A DNA stretch of 64,000 nucleotides, taken from the NCBI RefSeq assembly GCF_021389955.1, contig NZ_CP089980.1:433501-497500 (forward strand). The letters run 5' to 3'. The notes beneath the pieces are model-generated. The model was given only the letters and a program-made list of their open reading frames with translations, was not told the DNA's origin and searched no databases. The position numbers and the translations under genes are program-made. This document shows, piece by piece, positions 47,100-56,758 of the stretch. The stretch's first letter is position 1, and each line of letters begins with the position of its first letter. Origin of the DNA: Fulvivirga maritima. GTDB lineage: Bacteria; Bacteroidota; Bacteroidia; Cytophagales; Cyclobacteriaceae.

Positions 47100-48854
47100 A
47101 TGTTCTATAGATACCTAAAGCTATTAATTCTCTTACTATCATCTGTGTTATTCACCCAGTGTAATAACACTATGAAAAGAACCTCACAACTTGAGTCGAA
47201 AGGTCTAATAAATCATGACCCTAACGACACCTTCAAGTATACAGTAGAACCGGCTGAAGGTAACCTGACTAAACTTCCCAATTCAGCTCTAAAATCTTAC
47301 ATACAACTGTTTTTAGACACTTTAACTACTGCTCACTACATACCGGATAATATCCATAGGGAAGAGGTGAAACAAGAAGTTGACAGTTTCTATCAATTGA
47401 ACGATCATAAGCTGTTTTGGCTATCTTACGATGGACCATCTCCTAAAATAAAAATACTTCAGGCCGAATTACTCAATGCTTCGGCTCATGGTTTAAATTC
47501 AGAAGATTATAATATTTCTAAACTCATTAATTATGAACAACAGGTTTTCTCTAAAAAACCGGTTAATGCCTTTGAACTGATGCAACTTGATGTCCGCCTA
47601 TCAATAGCTTACCTTTCATATGGCTATCATTTAAAAAATGGTAGAATTAAACCAATACAAATAGATAAATTATGGAGTTCTGAGTATGCTCCCGAACCTG
47701 TAGCTCATGAGCTTTATCAAGACGATATTCAAAAAGCCTTGAAAGAGATGGCTCCTAAAAATGAAAACTACGAATCATTACAAAAAGCCTTAGCCTTTTA
47801 TAAGGCAATTCAGGTAAACGGAGAATGGAGCACATTACCGGAAAAAACGAATCTGAGACTGGGAGATAGCAGTGTTTTAATTCCTCAACTTAAGCAAAGA
47901 CTAGTGTTCTCTAATGACCTGGCAGAGGAAGAATTAAAGAAAGACAGCATCTATTTCAGTGAGGCCTTAGAGTCTGCTGTAAAAAGATTTCAAAGCAGAA
48001 ATGGGCTTACTACAGATGGTATAGTAGGAAAAGGAACCGTACAAGTAATGAACATTCCTCTACAATCAAGAATAGATCAGATAAAACTCAACTTAGAAAG
48101 AATGCGCTGGATGCCTAGTAACTTGGGCAATAAGTTCATTTATGTGAATATACCGGCCTATGAATTATTTGTGTTTGATGATGGTGACACGCCTGTACAT
48201 ATGCGTGTGATAACTGGAGAAACTGACCACGCCACACCTGTTTTAACTGACCGATTAACCCACTTAGTATTTAGCCCTACATGGACTATTCCTAAAAAGA
48301 TTATACAAAATGAAATGCTTCACCGCATGAAAACGGATTCCACTTATTTAACCAGAAATGGATATGAGCTTTATGAGGGCTGGAACTCTACCGCTCCAAT
48401 AGATCCAACTTCTGTTAACTGGGATGAAGTAAATGTGAGTAATCTGAGAGTAGTACAAAAACCTGGCAGATCTAATGCCCTGGGATTAGTAAAATTTCCT
48501 TTAACTAATGACAGAAGCATTTACCTTCATGACACGCCATCTGATTACCTTTTCACCCGCGATAAAAGAGCTTTCAGCCATGGATGCGTAAGGTTAGAAC
48601 AACCAGATGTACTGGCAGAATATTTACTTAAAGACCAAAATTGGGATAATAAAAAAGTAAGAGAATACATGGAGAAAGGCGAGCCCGCCACCATTTCTTT
48701 AAATGAAGAAATACCAGTATTCTTAGTTTATAGAACCTGTTGGGTAGATAAAACCGGTCTAGTTAATTTCAGAAAGGATATTTATAACATTGATGATATC
48801 CAGTTAGTAAAGCTAAGAGACATGCAAAAGCAAAAGATAGTGAGTCTATTTTAA
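47100..48854 (+). CDS. Murein L,D-transpeptidase lipoprotein (YcbB-like), paralog 2
   Basis: 584 residues. The N-terminus is a lipoprotein signal (LLILLLSSVLFTQC with lipobox FTQC), unlike paralog 1. Same arrangement: helical N-region, peptidoglycan-binding segment (VKRFQSRNGLTTDGIVGKGT), YkuD domain with LHDTPSDYLF histidine and FSHGCVRLEQP cysteine C496. The gene ends 9 bp inside the convergent mscS gene. Lipid anchoring places it at a membrane, while paralog 1 is probably soluble in the periplasm. Confidence 0.92.
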   Translation: MFYRYLKLLILLLSSVLFTQCNNTMKRTSQLESKGLINHDPNDTFKYTVEPAEGNLTKLPNSALKSYIQLFLDTLTTAHYIPDNIHREEVKQEVDSFYQLNDHKLFWLSYDGPSPKIKILQAELLNASAHGLNSEDYNISKLINYEQQVFSKKPVNAFELMQLDVRLSIAYLSYGYHLKNGRIKPIQIDKLWSSEYAPEPVAHELYQDDIQKALKEMAPKNENYESLQKALAFYKAIQVNGEWSTLPEKTNLRLGDSSVLIPQLKQRLVFSNDLAEEELKKDSIYFSEALESAVKRFQSRNGLTTDGIVGKGTVQVMNIPLQSRIDQIKLNLERMRWMPSNLGNKFIYVNIPAYELFVFDDGDTPVHMRVITGETDHATPVLTDRLTHLVFSPTWTIPKKIIQNEMLHRMKTDSTYLTRNGYELYEGWNSTAPIDPTSVNWDEVNVSNLRVVQKPGRSNALGLVKFPLTNDRSIYLHDTPSDYLFTRDKRAFSHGCVRLEQPDVLAEYLLKDQNWDNKKVREYMEKGEPATISLNEEIPVFLVYRTCWVDKTGLVNFRKDIYNIDDIQLVKLRDMQKQKIVSLF

Positions 48855-49817
48855 GTCATCAGGTGAAATCACCTTTTGACTTAGGAGCTCCCTCATTACT
48901 ATCTCAGTCATATCACTTTTAAAGGCAAATTCATATCTAATGTCTGCCACATAGGCTTTAAGCCTCATTTTAAGATATGACCTGCGCTCTTTTACTTCAT
49001 TAAAGAAAAGTACTGCCACTGGTTTATTAAGGTACACAAACTTAGAAGTCTGAGCTGCTTCCATAGCTATCTTTCTTACTTCATCAGTATTAACGGTGAT
49101 AGGAAGATAAATTTCTGCTACTACCTGGCAGTTAGCCTCGCCAGTGTTAGAGTTAGATACAGACTTATTCATGAGCTCACCATTAGGTACACTCACCAAG
49201 GAATCATCAGGAGTTACTATTCTGGTAGACCGAAGACCTATTTCTAGCACTTCTCCATAATATTCACCTATTTCAATTTTATCTCCTACCTGAAAAGGCC
49301 TGTCAAATAAAATCATTACTCCTCCGAAAATATTCTTTAAAATATCCTGAGCCGCAAAACCAACCGCTATACCAATTGATGCCGTAGCCGCAATGAGGCC
49401 ATCTACTGGAGGATGAAAAATACCTACAATAATAACTAATAGCACGGCTATCCATATAGATATTTTTATTACAGGAATAAGGCCTTTGATAGTAATCCTA
49501 TAATTGGTACTCTTTTCGGCCATTCTCTCCAGAATAGAACCAAAAAAACGGGTAACAAAATAGCCTACAATAAGAAAAATAATAGCCCAAAACACTTTAC
49601 CCACTGATACGATTTCAGTAAGTGATGGTGCATGATCTTTAAGACCGTCAATCAGATTTTCACCTTCCTTTTGAGTTAATGTATCTATTTTAGTCTCCCC
49701 CAGAGCTGAAGAATCTACCTGCACTACTACTATGGCAGTATCTTTCACAGAGTCTGTTTGTGCATAGCCAGCACTCAACACCAGCATCAAAACTAATATG
49801 CCTATAACCTTTTTCAC
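48846..49817 (-). CDS. MscS-family mechanosensitive channel
   Basis: 323 residues from GTG at 49817 with a signal peptide-like start and three membrane helices at about 70-160. The pore helix and beta domain follow: ASIGIAVGFAAQDILKNIFGGVMILFDRPFQVGDKIEIG, cut here as AVGFAAQDILKNIFGG, the typical MscS signature. It opens on membrane stretch. The start codon overlaps the stop of the preceding ATPase gene (TAGTG), a strong sign of coupled translation. Confidence 0.93.
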   Translation of the reverse strand: MKKVIGILVLMLVLSAGYAQTDSVKDTAIVVVQVDSSALGETKIDTLTQKEGENLIDGLKDHAPSLTEIVSVGKVFWAIIFLIVGYFVTRFFGSILERMAEKSTNYRITIKGLIPVIKISIWIAVLLVIIVGIFHPPVDGLIAATASIGIAVGFAAQDILKNIFGGVMILFDRPFQVGDKIEIGEYYGEVLEIGLRSTRIVTPDDSLVSVPNGELMNKSVSNSNTGEANCQVVAEIYLPITVNTDEVRKIAMEAAQTSKFVYLNKPVAVLFFNEVKERRSYLKMRLKAYVADIRYEFAFKSDMTEIVMRELLSQKVISPDDLK

Positions 49818-52800
49818 TAATGAATAATATTTTTAGACTTTAATAAGTCCAGCGTATGCCTGTACAATAACGGATTTATAAAATACTTTTTCTCTTCTTT
49901 TATCAGCACTCCATCTTCATATAAAGGATAAAGCACTGACCTCACTTTGCTTACCGATGCATGACTGATATTACTGTATTCCTCCTCTGTAATGCCATCA
50001 TGTAAAATAATATTAGCCAGAGCAAAGGTTTTATCCAAAGACAAGCCCTTCATAAAAGAAAAATCATTTTCATTTAAAGAGCCGATAAAGATAGTATTCC
50101 CTTCAATTTGCCTCGTAGAACGAAGCCAATAGACTAAAGCTAAGCTCACATTGCTCTTCGCAATATTATTTAAAGAATGAAAATACCTTTCTCTCAAAAA
50201 CTGCTGCTGCTCATTTTCAGGAAGCCTTTTAAACTTTTTGTTATTGAGTTCATTACCTGAAGGTTCATATTTCAGATTATAACCACTCACGCGGTGCCTC
50301 TTATCTATTAAGCTAATGATAGAGGCATCACTCATGTCATTTAATGAAATATGATAACTAAAATGGTCAGACAGATTGATAGTTTTATCTAGATAATTCC
50401 ATGAATATTTAGTGCAAGAGCATACCCAAAAAACTTTTTCGTTAGTCATGGCTATTATCTCCATAAGCTTACGCAGGGTATCAAAGCCTCTTACCTTCTT
50501 TAGATATAGCTTTTGAATATTTTCCAGCACTACAATCTTTTTCTTTGCATTTAAGAAAGTAATTAACTCCTCCTCGGTTCTAAACTCCTCTTTAAACGCC
50601 TCCGCAAAGCAACTGATCAACTCATCTAAATTATGAATTGTATCAGAAGGACTAATTCTATAAACCGTGCTGCTGGTGCCTAAATCTTTGAGATAAAAGT
50701 TGAGTAAAGTGGTGGCTCCACTCCCCTTTTCTCCTATGAGCACTGATGCTGCAAAGCGGCCCTTCATCCAATTATTATAAGCCGTATTCAAAGTCCTCAT
50801 TTCCTCGGCGCGTCCCTCAAAAAAGTTGATATCAGCCAACGGCTCAAGTTTAAAAAGCCTTTGATACACAAAAGGAAGCTTCTCTATGGCACTTCTGGTT
50901 TCAGCCAGAAAATCAGCCAACTCCGCAGAAATAGAATCCTGACTGGATAAGCCATACCTTTTATAGGTTTTATTAATGAGCAAGTGAATATGCTCATACT
51001 TTAATCTCACAAAAGAAATGACGGCAGGCGCTAAATTCTTAATTCTATGAACCAGTTCCTCTTTTAGGACCTTACTCTTTTGCAGTGCCTTACCCTTGGC
51101 TATCCTAACCCGGATATCATAAATATTCTCATTATTAGTGAAACGCGTGAGGCCTTCATTAAACTTATATAACCCCTCATATAGCTGTTTATCAATCTCC
51201 TGCTCAAATGATTTTAAGCTTTCTTCTATTGATATTATTTTTTCTGCCGTTCTATCAATACCCTGAATGGCTATATTCTTAGGCTTATTTTCTTTATCAT
51301 CACCACCAAATAATGATAGCGCAGACTCCAGATTAAACTCTGCAATTTGTCCCACCCCTATAATTTCATTCTGGGTTTGGCTGAGCTGCTCAGTAAGCTT
51401 CACCTTAACCGCTCTTATTACTTTTAATAGCTGAGGCCATGATTCAAAATGAATAAGTTCAAAAGGCGAGATATAGTTAATAGCAGAAGCCTTAATAGGT
51501 TGATCATAGTCAGCGCCCTTTACAATGGCTCGTTTTTCTGATACAGAAGCAATCAATCTGTCAATTCTATAATCCACACTATTTACTAAAGAAGGCAAGT
51601 CTTGTTTGAGGATCAGCTCATTGGTTTCTACCAAAGTCTTTTCAGAAAGCTCTTCTCGAAGAGCTGTTATCTCCTTACGAATTAAGGTCTTTAGTTGATT
51701 ACCATCATCAGAAGCACTGGCTAGTCTTTCTTTTACCTTTTCCAGGTAGGCTGTAACCTTTTCCAATTGACCTCCAATTACTTTTTCTACCCTATGCTTA
51801 AGCTGATTAAATGCCTGATGATATTCTGTGAGGCCTGCGTACTGAATGAAGTATAATTCCAGGTCTATCTCCCAATCATCAGACAGTGCGGTAAAGGTAT
51901 TGAGCCAGCCTTGCTGATCAGACTTGTACTGTTTTAGCAAACGCTCATGCAGGCTTTCAATCTTCTTATGACTGTACTGAGAGTTAGAAAGCTCCATAGT
52001 CCCTACTTTGAGGTAGGCATTTTCATAATCATTAAAAAGCTTTTCAAAGGCTTCTATGGCAAAGTCTTCTATTTCCTTTTTGAATTCCTCCAGGTTATGT
52101 ATCGCCTGATCCAGAGGATGTAAAATATTCTCTTCTACTTCAAACTCATGCTCTGAGGACTGCACATACTGCTTACAGGCTTTCTCTATCTCCTCATCTA
52201 TCTGCCATGCTACTCTGGTAGAATGACTTACTCTACGATCAATTTTAGCTATAACCGGAAGCAAAAGCAGAGGCAATGAACCTCCGAAATGAAAGCTTGC
52301 CAGATTCTTTAAACGAACATGATGTACCCAGGGTCTTAAAGGCTTAACAGGCTTTTTAAAAAGCTTTCTAAATACATTAAGAAATTTCTCAGGAGATTTA
52401 GACACGGCGTAGAACCGCCTTTTGAACCACTTTCTTGTTCTCAGAAAACGAGAATCACCCTGAGTTTTATAAAACCTTTCCTGCTCTTGTGGCCGGGTAA
52501 TATCTTCCTCTAAATCCTCTATAAGATCATTCACCTCCTGGTTAAAAAGCAGAAAGTCAACATCAAAATTGACCACTTCGGGTTCTGAAAATCGGCTTTC
52601 AACCAGCTTTACTAAACTAGATTTATAGTCTTTGATCAGTAAGAGTGATGATTCAAAATTATCTGGCGCTATACCTCCCTCAAGGATGTCTTGCTGCAAA
52701 GCCCGCACCTGTTTCAGAAAAGTGATCTGAACATCAATATCACGATGTAAAACCTCTAGAAATTGCTTTTCAACAATTGCCTTGGCTCTATGGTATTGCT

Positions 52801-52819
52801 CTTGAAGCTCGGAATTCAT
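49817..52819 (-). CDS. Large coiled-coil P-loop ATPase coupled to mscS
   Basis: 1000 residues. Long helical/coiled-coil N-terminal part (1-660), containing one hydrophobic patch at about 180-195 (SLPLLLLPVIAKID) that may be a membrane contact. P-loop domain: Walker A GEKGSGATT near residue 698, Walker B KIVVLENIQKLY near 760 and a sensor-like VFWVCSCTK. The last 60 residues form a winged-helix (SNISHASVSKVRSVLYPLYEDGVLIKEE). STAND- or AAA_16-like by layout; family not recognised. The stop overlaps the start of mscS (TAGTG), so the two proteins very likely work together. Confidence 0.8.
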   Translation of the reverse strand: MNSELQEQYHRAKAIVEKQFLEVLHRDIDVQITFLKQVRALQQDILEGGIAPDNFESSLLLIKDYKSSLVKLVESRFSEPEVVNFDVDFLLFNQEVNDLIEDLEEDITRPQEQERFYKTQGDSRFLRTRKWFKRRFYAVSKSPEKFLNVFRKLFKKPVKPLRPWVHHVRLKNLASFHFGGSLPLLLLPVIAKIDRRVSHSTRVAWQIDEEIEKACKQYVQSSEHEFEVEENILHPLDQAIHNLEEFKKEIEDFAIEAFEKLFNDYENAYLKVGTMELSNSQYSHKKIESLHERLLKQYKSDQQGWLNTFTALSDDWEIDLELYFIQYAGLTEYHQAFNQLKHRVEKVIGGQLEKVTAYLEKVKERLASASDDGNQLKTLIRKEITALREELSEKTLVETNELILKQDLPSLVNSVDYRIDRLIASVSEKRAIVKGADYDQPIKASAINYISPFELIHFESWPQLLKVIRAVKVKLTEQLSQTQNEIIGVGQIAEFNLESALSLFGGDDKENKPKNIAIQGIDRTAEKIISIEESLKSFEQEIDKQLYEGLYKFNEGLTRFTNNENIYDIRVRIAKGKALQKSKVLKEELVHRIKNLAPAVISFVRLKYEHIHLLINKTYKRYGLSSQDSISAELADFLAETRSAIEKLPFVYQRLFKLEPLADINFFEGRAEEMRTLNTAYNNWMKGRFAASVLIGEKGSGATTLLNFYLKDLGTSSTVYRISPSDTIHNLDELISCFAEAFKEEFRTEEELITFLNAKKKIVVLENIQKLYLKKVRGFDTLRKLMEIIAMTNEKVFWVCSCTKYSWNYLDKTINLSDHFSYHISLNDMSDASIISLIDKRHRVSGYNLKYEPSGNELNNKKFKRLPENEQQQFLRERYFHSLNNIAKSNVSLALVYWLRSTRQIEGNTIFIGSLNENDFSFMKGLSLDKTFALANIILHDGITEEEYSNISHASVSKVRSVLYPLYEDGVLIKEEKKYFINPLLYRHTLDLLKSKNIIH

Positions 52820-52840
52820 TCACGCAATATAAAAAATTAT

Positions 52841-53782
52841 TCATTCGCTACCTATGTGAAGCAGCGCATCGCCCATGTTCACTACCGGATAATTATTAAT
52901 ACCTATAACATATCCATTGATAGGCGATTTTATACTTTTCTCGAACTGGCCATAAGGATCTGTAATAAGGCCTATGATTTGATTTTTCTCTACTTTGCTA
53001 CCATTACGCACGTCAGCATGATGCAGCCCCGCATGCTTAGCCCTTACCCAAGTAGAAGTTTTCAAAAACACCGATTCCTTTTCTATAGCAGGTGCTTTTT
53101 CTCTCATGCCCAGGTATTTCATTACTCTAAGCAATCCATTCACACCCATATCTATTACCTGCTTTCTGAGACGAAGTGTTTCTCCACCTTCAAAAACCAA
53201 GATAGATTTTCCCGCTTTGGCGGCTGTTTTTCTTAATGATTTATCTCTAAAAGGAGATTCTATGATAAATGGAGCTCCAAAGGCTTTGGCCAGATCCATT
53301 TCTTTAACTGTATTAAAGACTCCTCTCACTTGAGGGAAGTTATTATGACTTGCCCCTCCTGTATGAAAATCTATTCCGAAATCTACCTGAGGTAATATTT
53401 CACTGGTCATAAAATGTGCCACCCTGCTTGCCAAAGATCCATTCTTAGACCCTGGAAATGACCTGTTAAGATCTTTACCATCAGGCAAACCTCTTGACTG
53501 GTTGATAAAGCCATACACATTAAAAACCGGAATCGCTATCACACTTCCCTTTGTAGGCCTGTGATAATGATTCATGATTACCCTGCGCATAATTTCAATA
53601 CCATTGGTTTCATCACCATGCACCCCTGCCATCACTAATAAAGTAGGCCCTGGCTTAGTAGACCTGCTCACAAACACAGGTATATTAATAGGCGTTCTGG
53701 TTGGCAGTCTTGCTATAAGAGCATTGATCTGCAATTCCTGCCCTGGAGCCACTTTATGACCATCGATTACTATATCATGCAT
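52841..53782 (-). CDS. Succinylglutamate desuccinylase/aspartoacylase-family amidohydrolase
   Basis: 313 residues of the AstE/AspA (M14-like) zinc carboxypeptidase fold. Zinc ligands GVHGDE (H55, E58) and a further histidine in GIDFHTGG near 138. A C-terminal beta-barrel extension (about 235-310) ends the protein. No signal peptide. Overlaps rimK by 8 bp at its start and belongs to the rimB-like/rimK trio. In that context it may remove residues added by the ligase. Confidence 0.9.
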   Translation of the reverse strand: MHDIVIDGHKVAPGQELQINALIARLPTRTPINIPVFVSRSTKPGPTLLVMAGVHGDETNGIEIMRRVIMNHYHRPTKGSVIAIPVFNVYGFINQSRGLPDGKDLNRSFPGSKNGSLASRVAHFMTSEILPQVDFGIDFHTGGASHNNFPQVRGVFNTVKEMDLAKAFGAPFIIESPFRDKSLRKTAAKAGKSILVFEGGETLRLRKQVIDMGVNGLLRVMKYLGMREKAPAIEKESVFLKTSTWVRAKHAGLHHADVRNGSKVEKNQIIGLITDPYGQFEKSIKSPINGYVIGINNYPVVNMGDALLHIGSE

Positions 53783-54686
53783 TCACCTTATCCTTTTGTA
53801 TCTTCCTCTTTTTTTGGCTGTTTCTTTCTAAATATTCAATGATTTTACCTGCTATATCAAGGCCGGTAGCATTTTCTATACCTTCTAGCCCTGGAGATGA
53901 GTTCACTTCTAAAATAAGTGGCCCGCGAGATGATTGTAACATATCAACACCAGCAACTCCTAAGCCCATTTTCTTAGCTGCTGTAACTGCTGCGGTCTTT
54001 TCTTTTCGAGATAATTTAATAACCTGAGAGGTACCTCCTCGGTGTAGGTTAGAACGGAATTCTCCTTCTTTAGCCTGTCTTTTCATGGCTCCTACCACCT
54101 CACCGTCTACCACAAAGGCACGAATATCTGCACCGCCAGCCTCTTTAATAAATTCTTGCACTATGACCCTGGCTTTAAGCCCATGGAATGCTTCAATTAC
54201 TGAAGCTGCCGCTTTTCTATTTTCGGCCAATACTACCCCAAGACCTTGTGTTCCTTCTAGTAATTTAATAATTACAGGTGCGCCACCCACGGCGTTAAGA
54301 ATATCATCGGTTTCTCTGGAGTAGTTAGTAAAAACTGTTTTAGGAAGTCCTAAACCTGCTCTGGATAAAATCTGAAGACTTCTCAGCTTATCTCGTGAGC
54401 GTATAAGAGCCTGAGATTCTACAGCGGTAAACACTTTCATCATCTCAAACTGACGCACTACCGCTGAACCATAAAAAGTAACAGAGGCCCCTATTCTGGG
54501 GATAATTGCGTCAAAATCATCTAAATTTCTTCCTTTATACATAATGGATGGCTTGTTTTGCTCCATCACTATGGTACATTTCAGATGATCTATCACTTCA
54601 GATTCATGTCCTCTATCCTTACATGCTTCTACCAAACGGTGGGTTGAATATAACTCAGAGTTTCTGGAAAGAATGCCTATTTTCAT
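53775..54686 (-). CDS. rimK: RimK-type alpha-L-glutamate ligase (ATP-grasp)
   Basis: 303 residues of the RimK-type ATP-grasp family: N-terminal [21 protein letters not shown]-binding [18 protein letters not shown] and [20 protein letters not shown], and the metal-binding [15 protein letters not shown]. coli RimK adds glutamates to the C-terminus of ribosomal protein S6; this protein may do that or act on another acceptor. It is between a retropepsin-like protease gene and the aspartoacylase-like gene, a recurrent trio. Confidence 0.92.
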   Translation of the reverse strand: MKIGILSRNSELYSTHRLVEACKDRGHESEVIDHLKCTIVMEQNKPSIMYKGRNLDDFDAIIPRIGASVTFYGSAVVRQFEMMKVFTAVESQALIRSRDKLRSLQILSRAGLGLPKTVFTNYSRETDDILNAVGGAPVIIKLLEGTQGLGVVLAENRKAAASVIEAFHGLKARVIVQEFIKEAGGADIRAFVVDGEVVGAMKRQAKEGEFRSNLHRGGTSQVIKLSRKEKTAAVTAAKKMGLGVAGVDMLQSSRGPLILEVNSSPGLEGIENATGLDIAGKIIEYLERNSQKKRKIQKDKVNA

Positions 54687-54729
54687 GGTTAGTCTTATTT
54701 GGCGATTTTTAAATTTTGAAGATTCAGCC

Positions 54730-55185
54730 TTAGCTTATTTTGTTTTTCTTTTGTTTACTTTTAAATGACAAGTTGTGATGAGCTACATCTACAACAAAGC
54801 CCTTTTTTAATAATTTACGCCCCAACAGAATAGGAAACTTCAAATTACCTCTGTTACTCAGAGAAAATTCTGTTATAAAGTCTTTACCAAACATGTGAAT
54901 TACGGTGGTTATAATAAACCTCTTCTCAGAGTCTCCAAAAGAGTTTTTTATTTCTCTTTCTTCGAACTGCTCGAAGTAAAAACTTTTTCCATTGTAGTCA
55001 GGGTGTGTAGGATCCAGTAATGTGAAATGCAATACCCGGCGCCCGTCTCTTTCTACTATTTCTGCATGGTGATAATGAATAGCAGAGGTAAAGGCTCCTG
55101 TATCTATTTTAGCATCCAGATCGTACAAATCTAGCTTTGGCAAATCAATTTTATCATTTCTGCCGATTAATATTTTTTCAGCCAT
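54730..55185 (-). CDS. Retropepsin-like aspartic protease (RimB/DUF-type 'ATP-dependent zinc protease')
   Basis: 151 residues. The motif [13 protein letters not shown] with D28-T29-G30 is the aspartic protease active site of the single-domain retropepsin-like family that is often called ATP-dependent zinc protease although it is neither; a second motif GRKLLKKGF is the flap/psi-loop region. It lies 43 bp upstream of rimK. In Pseudomonas a similar protease works with RimK in ribosomal protein modification. Confidence 0.85.
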   Translation of the reverse strand: MAEKILIGRNDKIDLPKLDLYDLDAKIDTGAFTSAIHYHHAEIVERDGRRVLHFTLLDPTHPDYNGKSFYFEQFEEREIKNSFGDSEKRFIITTVIHMFGKDFITEFSLSNRGNLKFPILLGRKLLKKGFVVDVAHHNLSFKSKQKKNKIS

Positions 55186-55237
55186 TGATGTACAGTAAAA
55201 TTTCTTTCGAAATTTAAAAAGTTATTATAAAAAACTA

Positions 55238-55741
55238 CTACTCACTCACCTTGAACTTCACCTTTGTATTCTCCCAACTTAGGGCGACATCAGATGGTTC
55301 TACCTCTATAGTAAAGGCTTCTACGGGAGCACTTAGGGCCTCTGGTTTTACGTTTACACGCAGTACGTCCTGAGACTCATCATAGTTATAGGCCCCCCAT
55401 TGGTTGGCGTTACTATTAAATATGACTATCCATTCGTTTTCTCCCGGAATAGTAAACAGCGAGTAAGTTCCTTTATTCAAACTTTTTCCTTCTACTTTTA
55501 CATCCTTATCAAAAGTGATGGTAGTAGCATTATTAGCTCCTGTTCTCCACACTTTTCCATAAGGAACCAGTTTGCCCATTACTTTTCTGCCCTTGGCTGA
55601 TGGCTGGTGATATTTCACTTCTATATTTACGCCATCAATCTCTCCTTTAGCAGTAGCTGCGGGGCTCTTCATCTTCTTTTGAGCCATCAATGCAGTAGCA
55701 CTGAAGAGCATCACTATAAAAACTGTAACAATTCTTTTCAT
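55238..55741 (-). CDS. DUF2911 periplasmic protein
   Basis: 167 residues with a signal peptide (MKRIVTVFIVMLFSATALMAQ). The whole mature part is a DUF2911 domain (VKYHQPSAKGRKVMGKLVPYGKVWRTGANNATT, cut at WRTGANNATT; then GTYSLFTIPGENEWIVIFN). Function unknown; common in Bacteroidota. The gene stands alone between the RimK trio and the universal stress gene. Confidence 0.9.
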   Translation of the reverse strand: MKRIVTVFIVMLFSATALMAQKKMKSPAATAKGEIDGVNIEVKYHQPSAKGRKVMGKLVPYGKVWRTGANNATTITFDKDVKVEGKSLNKGTYSLFTIPGENEWIVIFNSNANQWGAYNYDESQDVLRVNVKPEALSAPVEAFTIEVEPSDVALSWENTKVKFKVSE

Positions 55742-55936
55742 ATAAAATTCATTTAAAAACTAACAGAAGGATTCTAAAAATTGTTAAAATAAAAAAAGGT
55801 TGACGCCCGAAGACACCAACCTCTTTAACTTTCATTATTTCAACCTGTAAACCAATAATATAAACGGTGCATACCTTAAAAGGTTATGAAAAAATAGCAT
55901 CTTTTTTACAATTTAGTAACTTAAAAAAATAACGCT

Positions 55937-56758
55937 ATGACTACTGTAACTCCTATAAAAAACATATTAATCCCATATGATGGTTCTCCTCAGTCTAAAA
56001 ACGCACTGCAATATGCTATAGTACTCACAAAGCTTGTAAGTGGTCAGCTCACCATACTGAAGAGCTATAATGTGGCTATGGAAACCACCACTGCTGACGC
56101 CACCACGGGCATATACCCTATTGCACTCACTGAGTTTAAAGAAATCACTGAAGATGAACTCAGCGAGCTAAACGCTGAGTTTAAAGAGCTAAATGATATT
56201 CCTTATAAAACCATTAGCTCACCCGGCGTGCTTATAACCGCCATTGAGCTCTACACAGAAGATAATCCTATTGATGTGATTATTATGGGAACTCATGGTG
56301 CAAGCGGTTGGGAAGAATTTCTGGGAGGATCTACCACTGCAAATATGGTGGGCAACACTGATTCTACTCCATTATGGGTAGTGCCATACGATGTAAAAAG
56401 CTATGAAACGCCCAAAAGAATAGCTATAGCAGTAGATCCTGATAATATACCTGCTGCTGAAAAGCTGACTTTTCTGGATGAAGTAAGTACGCTCTTTTCT
56501 GCTGAAGTATCAGTAGTGTATGTAGCCGATAAAAAGAAAGGTTCCATCGACTCTTTTGCTGAATCAATAGACAAAAATGCTGAAGTCTACTGGCTGCAGG
56601 GAGATATAGATGATGCCCTATTGGATTTTTCAATCAATAATGATATTGACATTTTATTTGCTGTGCACAAAGATCGTAATTTCTTTGCCTCATTATTTCA
56701 TAGTAGTGTAGCTAAGAAAATAGTATCTCACACTTCTATACCTGTAGTAGTTTTATAA
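55937..56758 (+). CDS. Tandem universal stress protein (UspA family)
   Basis: 273 residues: two Usp folds in tandem (about 5-150 and 155-273). The first has NILIPYDGSPQSKNALQYA and the ATP-binding-like GTHGASGWEEFLGGSTTANMVG, cut here as GTHGASGWEEFLGGSTT. The second has IAIAVDPDN and VAKKIVSHTSIPVVVL. No signal. Stress-associated cytosolic protein. The 3' end overlaps the convergent flavin reductase gene by 6 bp. Confidence 0.9.
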   Translation: MTTVTPIKNILIPYDGSPQSKNALQYAIVLTKLVSGQLTILKSYNVAMETTTADATTGIYPIALTEFKEITEDELSELNAEFKELNDIPYKTISSPGVLITAIELYTEDNPIDVIIMGTHGASGWEEFLGGSTTANMVGNTDSTPLWVVPYDVKSYETPKRIAIAVDPDNIPAAEKLTFLDEVSTLFSAEVSVVYVADKKKGSIDSFAESIDKNAEVYWLQGDIDDALLDFSINNDIDILFAVHKDRNFFASLFHSSVAKKIVSHTSIPVVVL

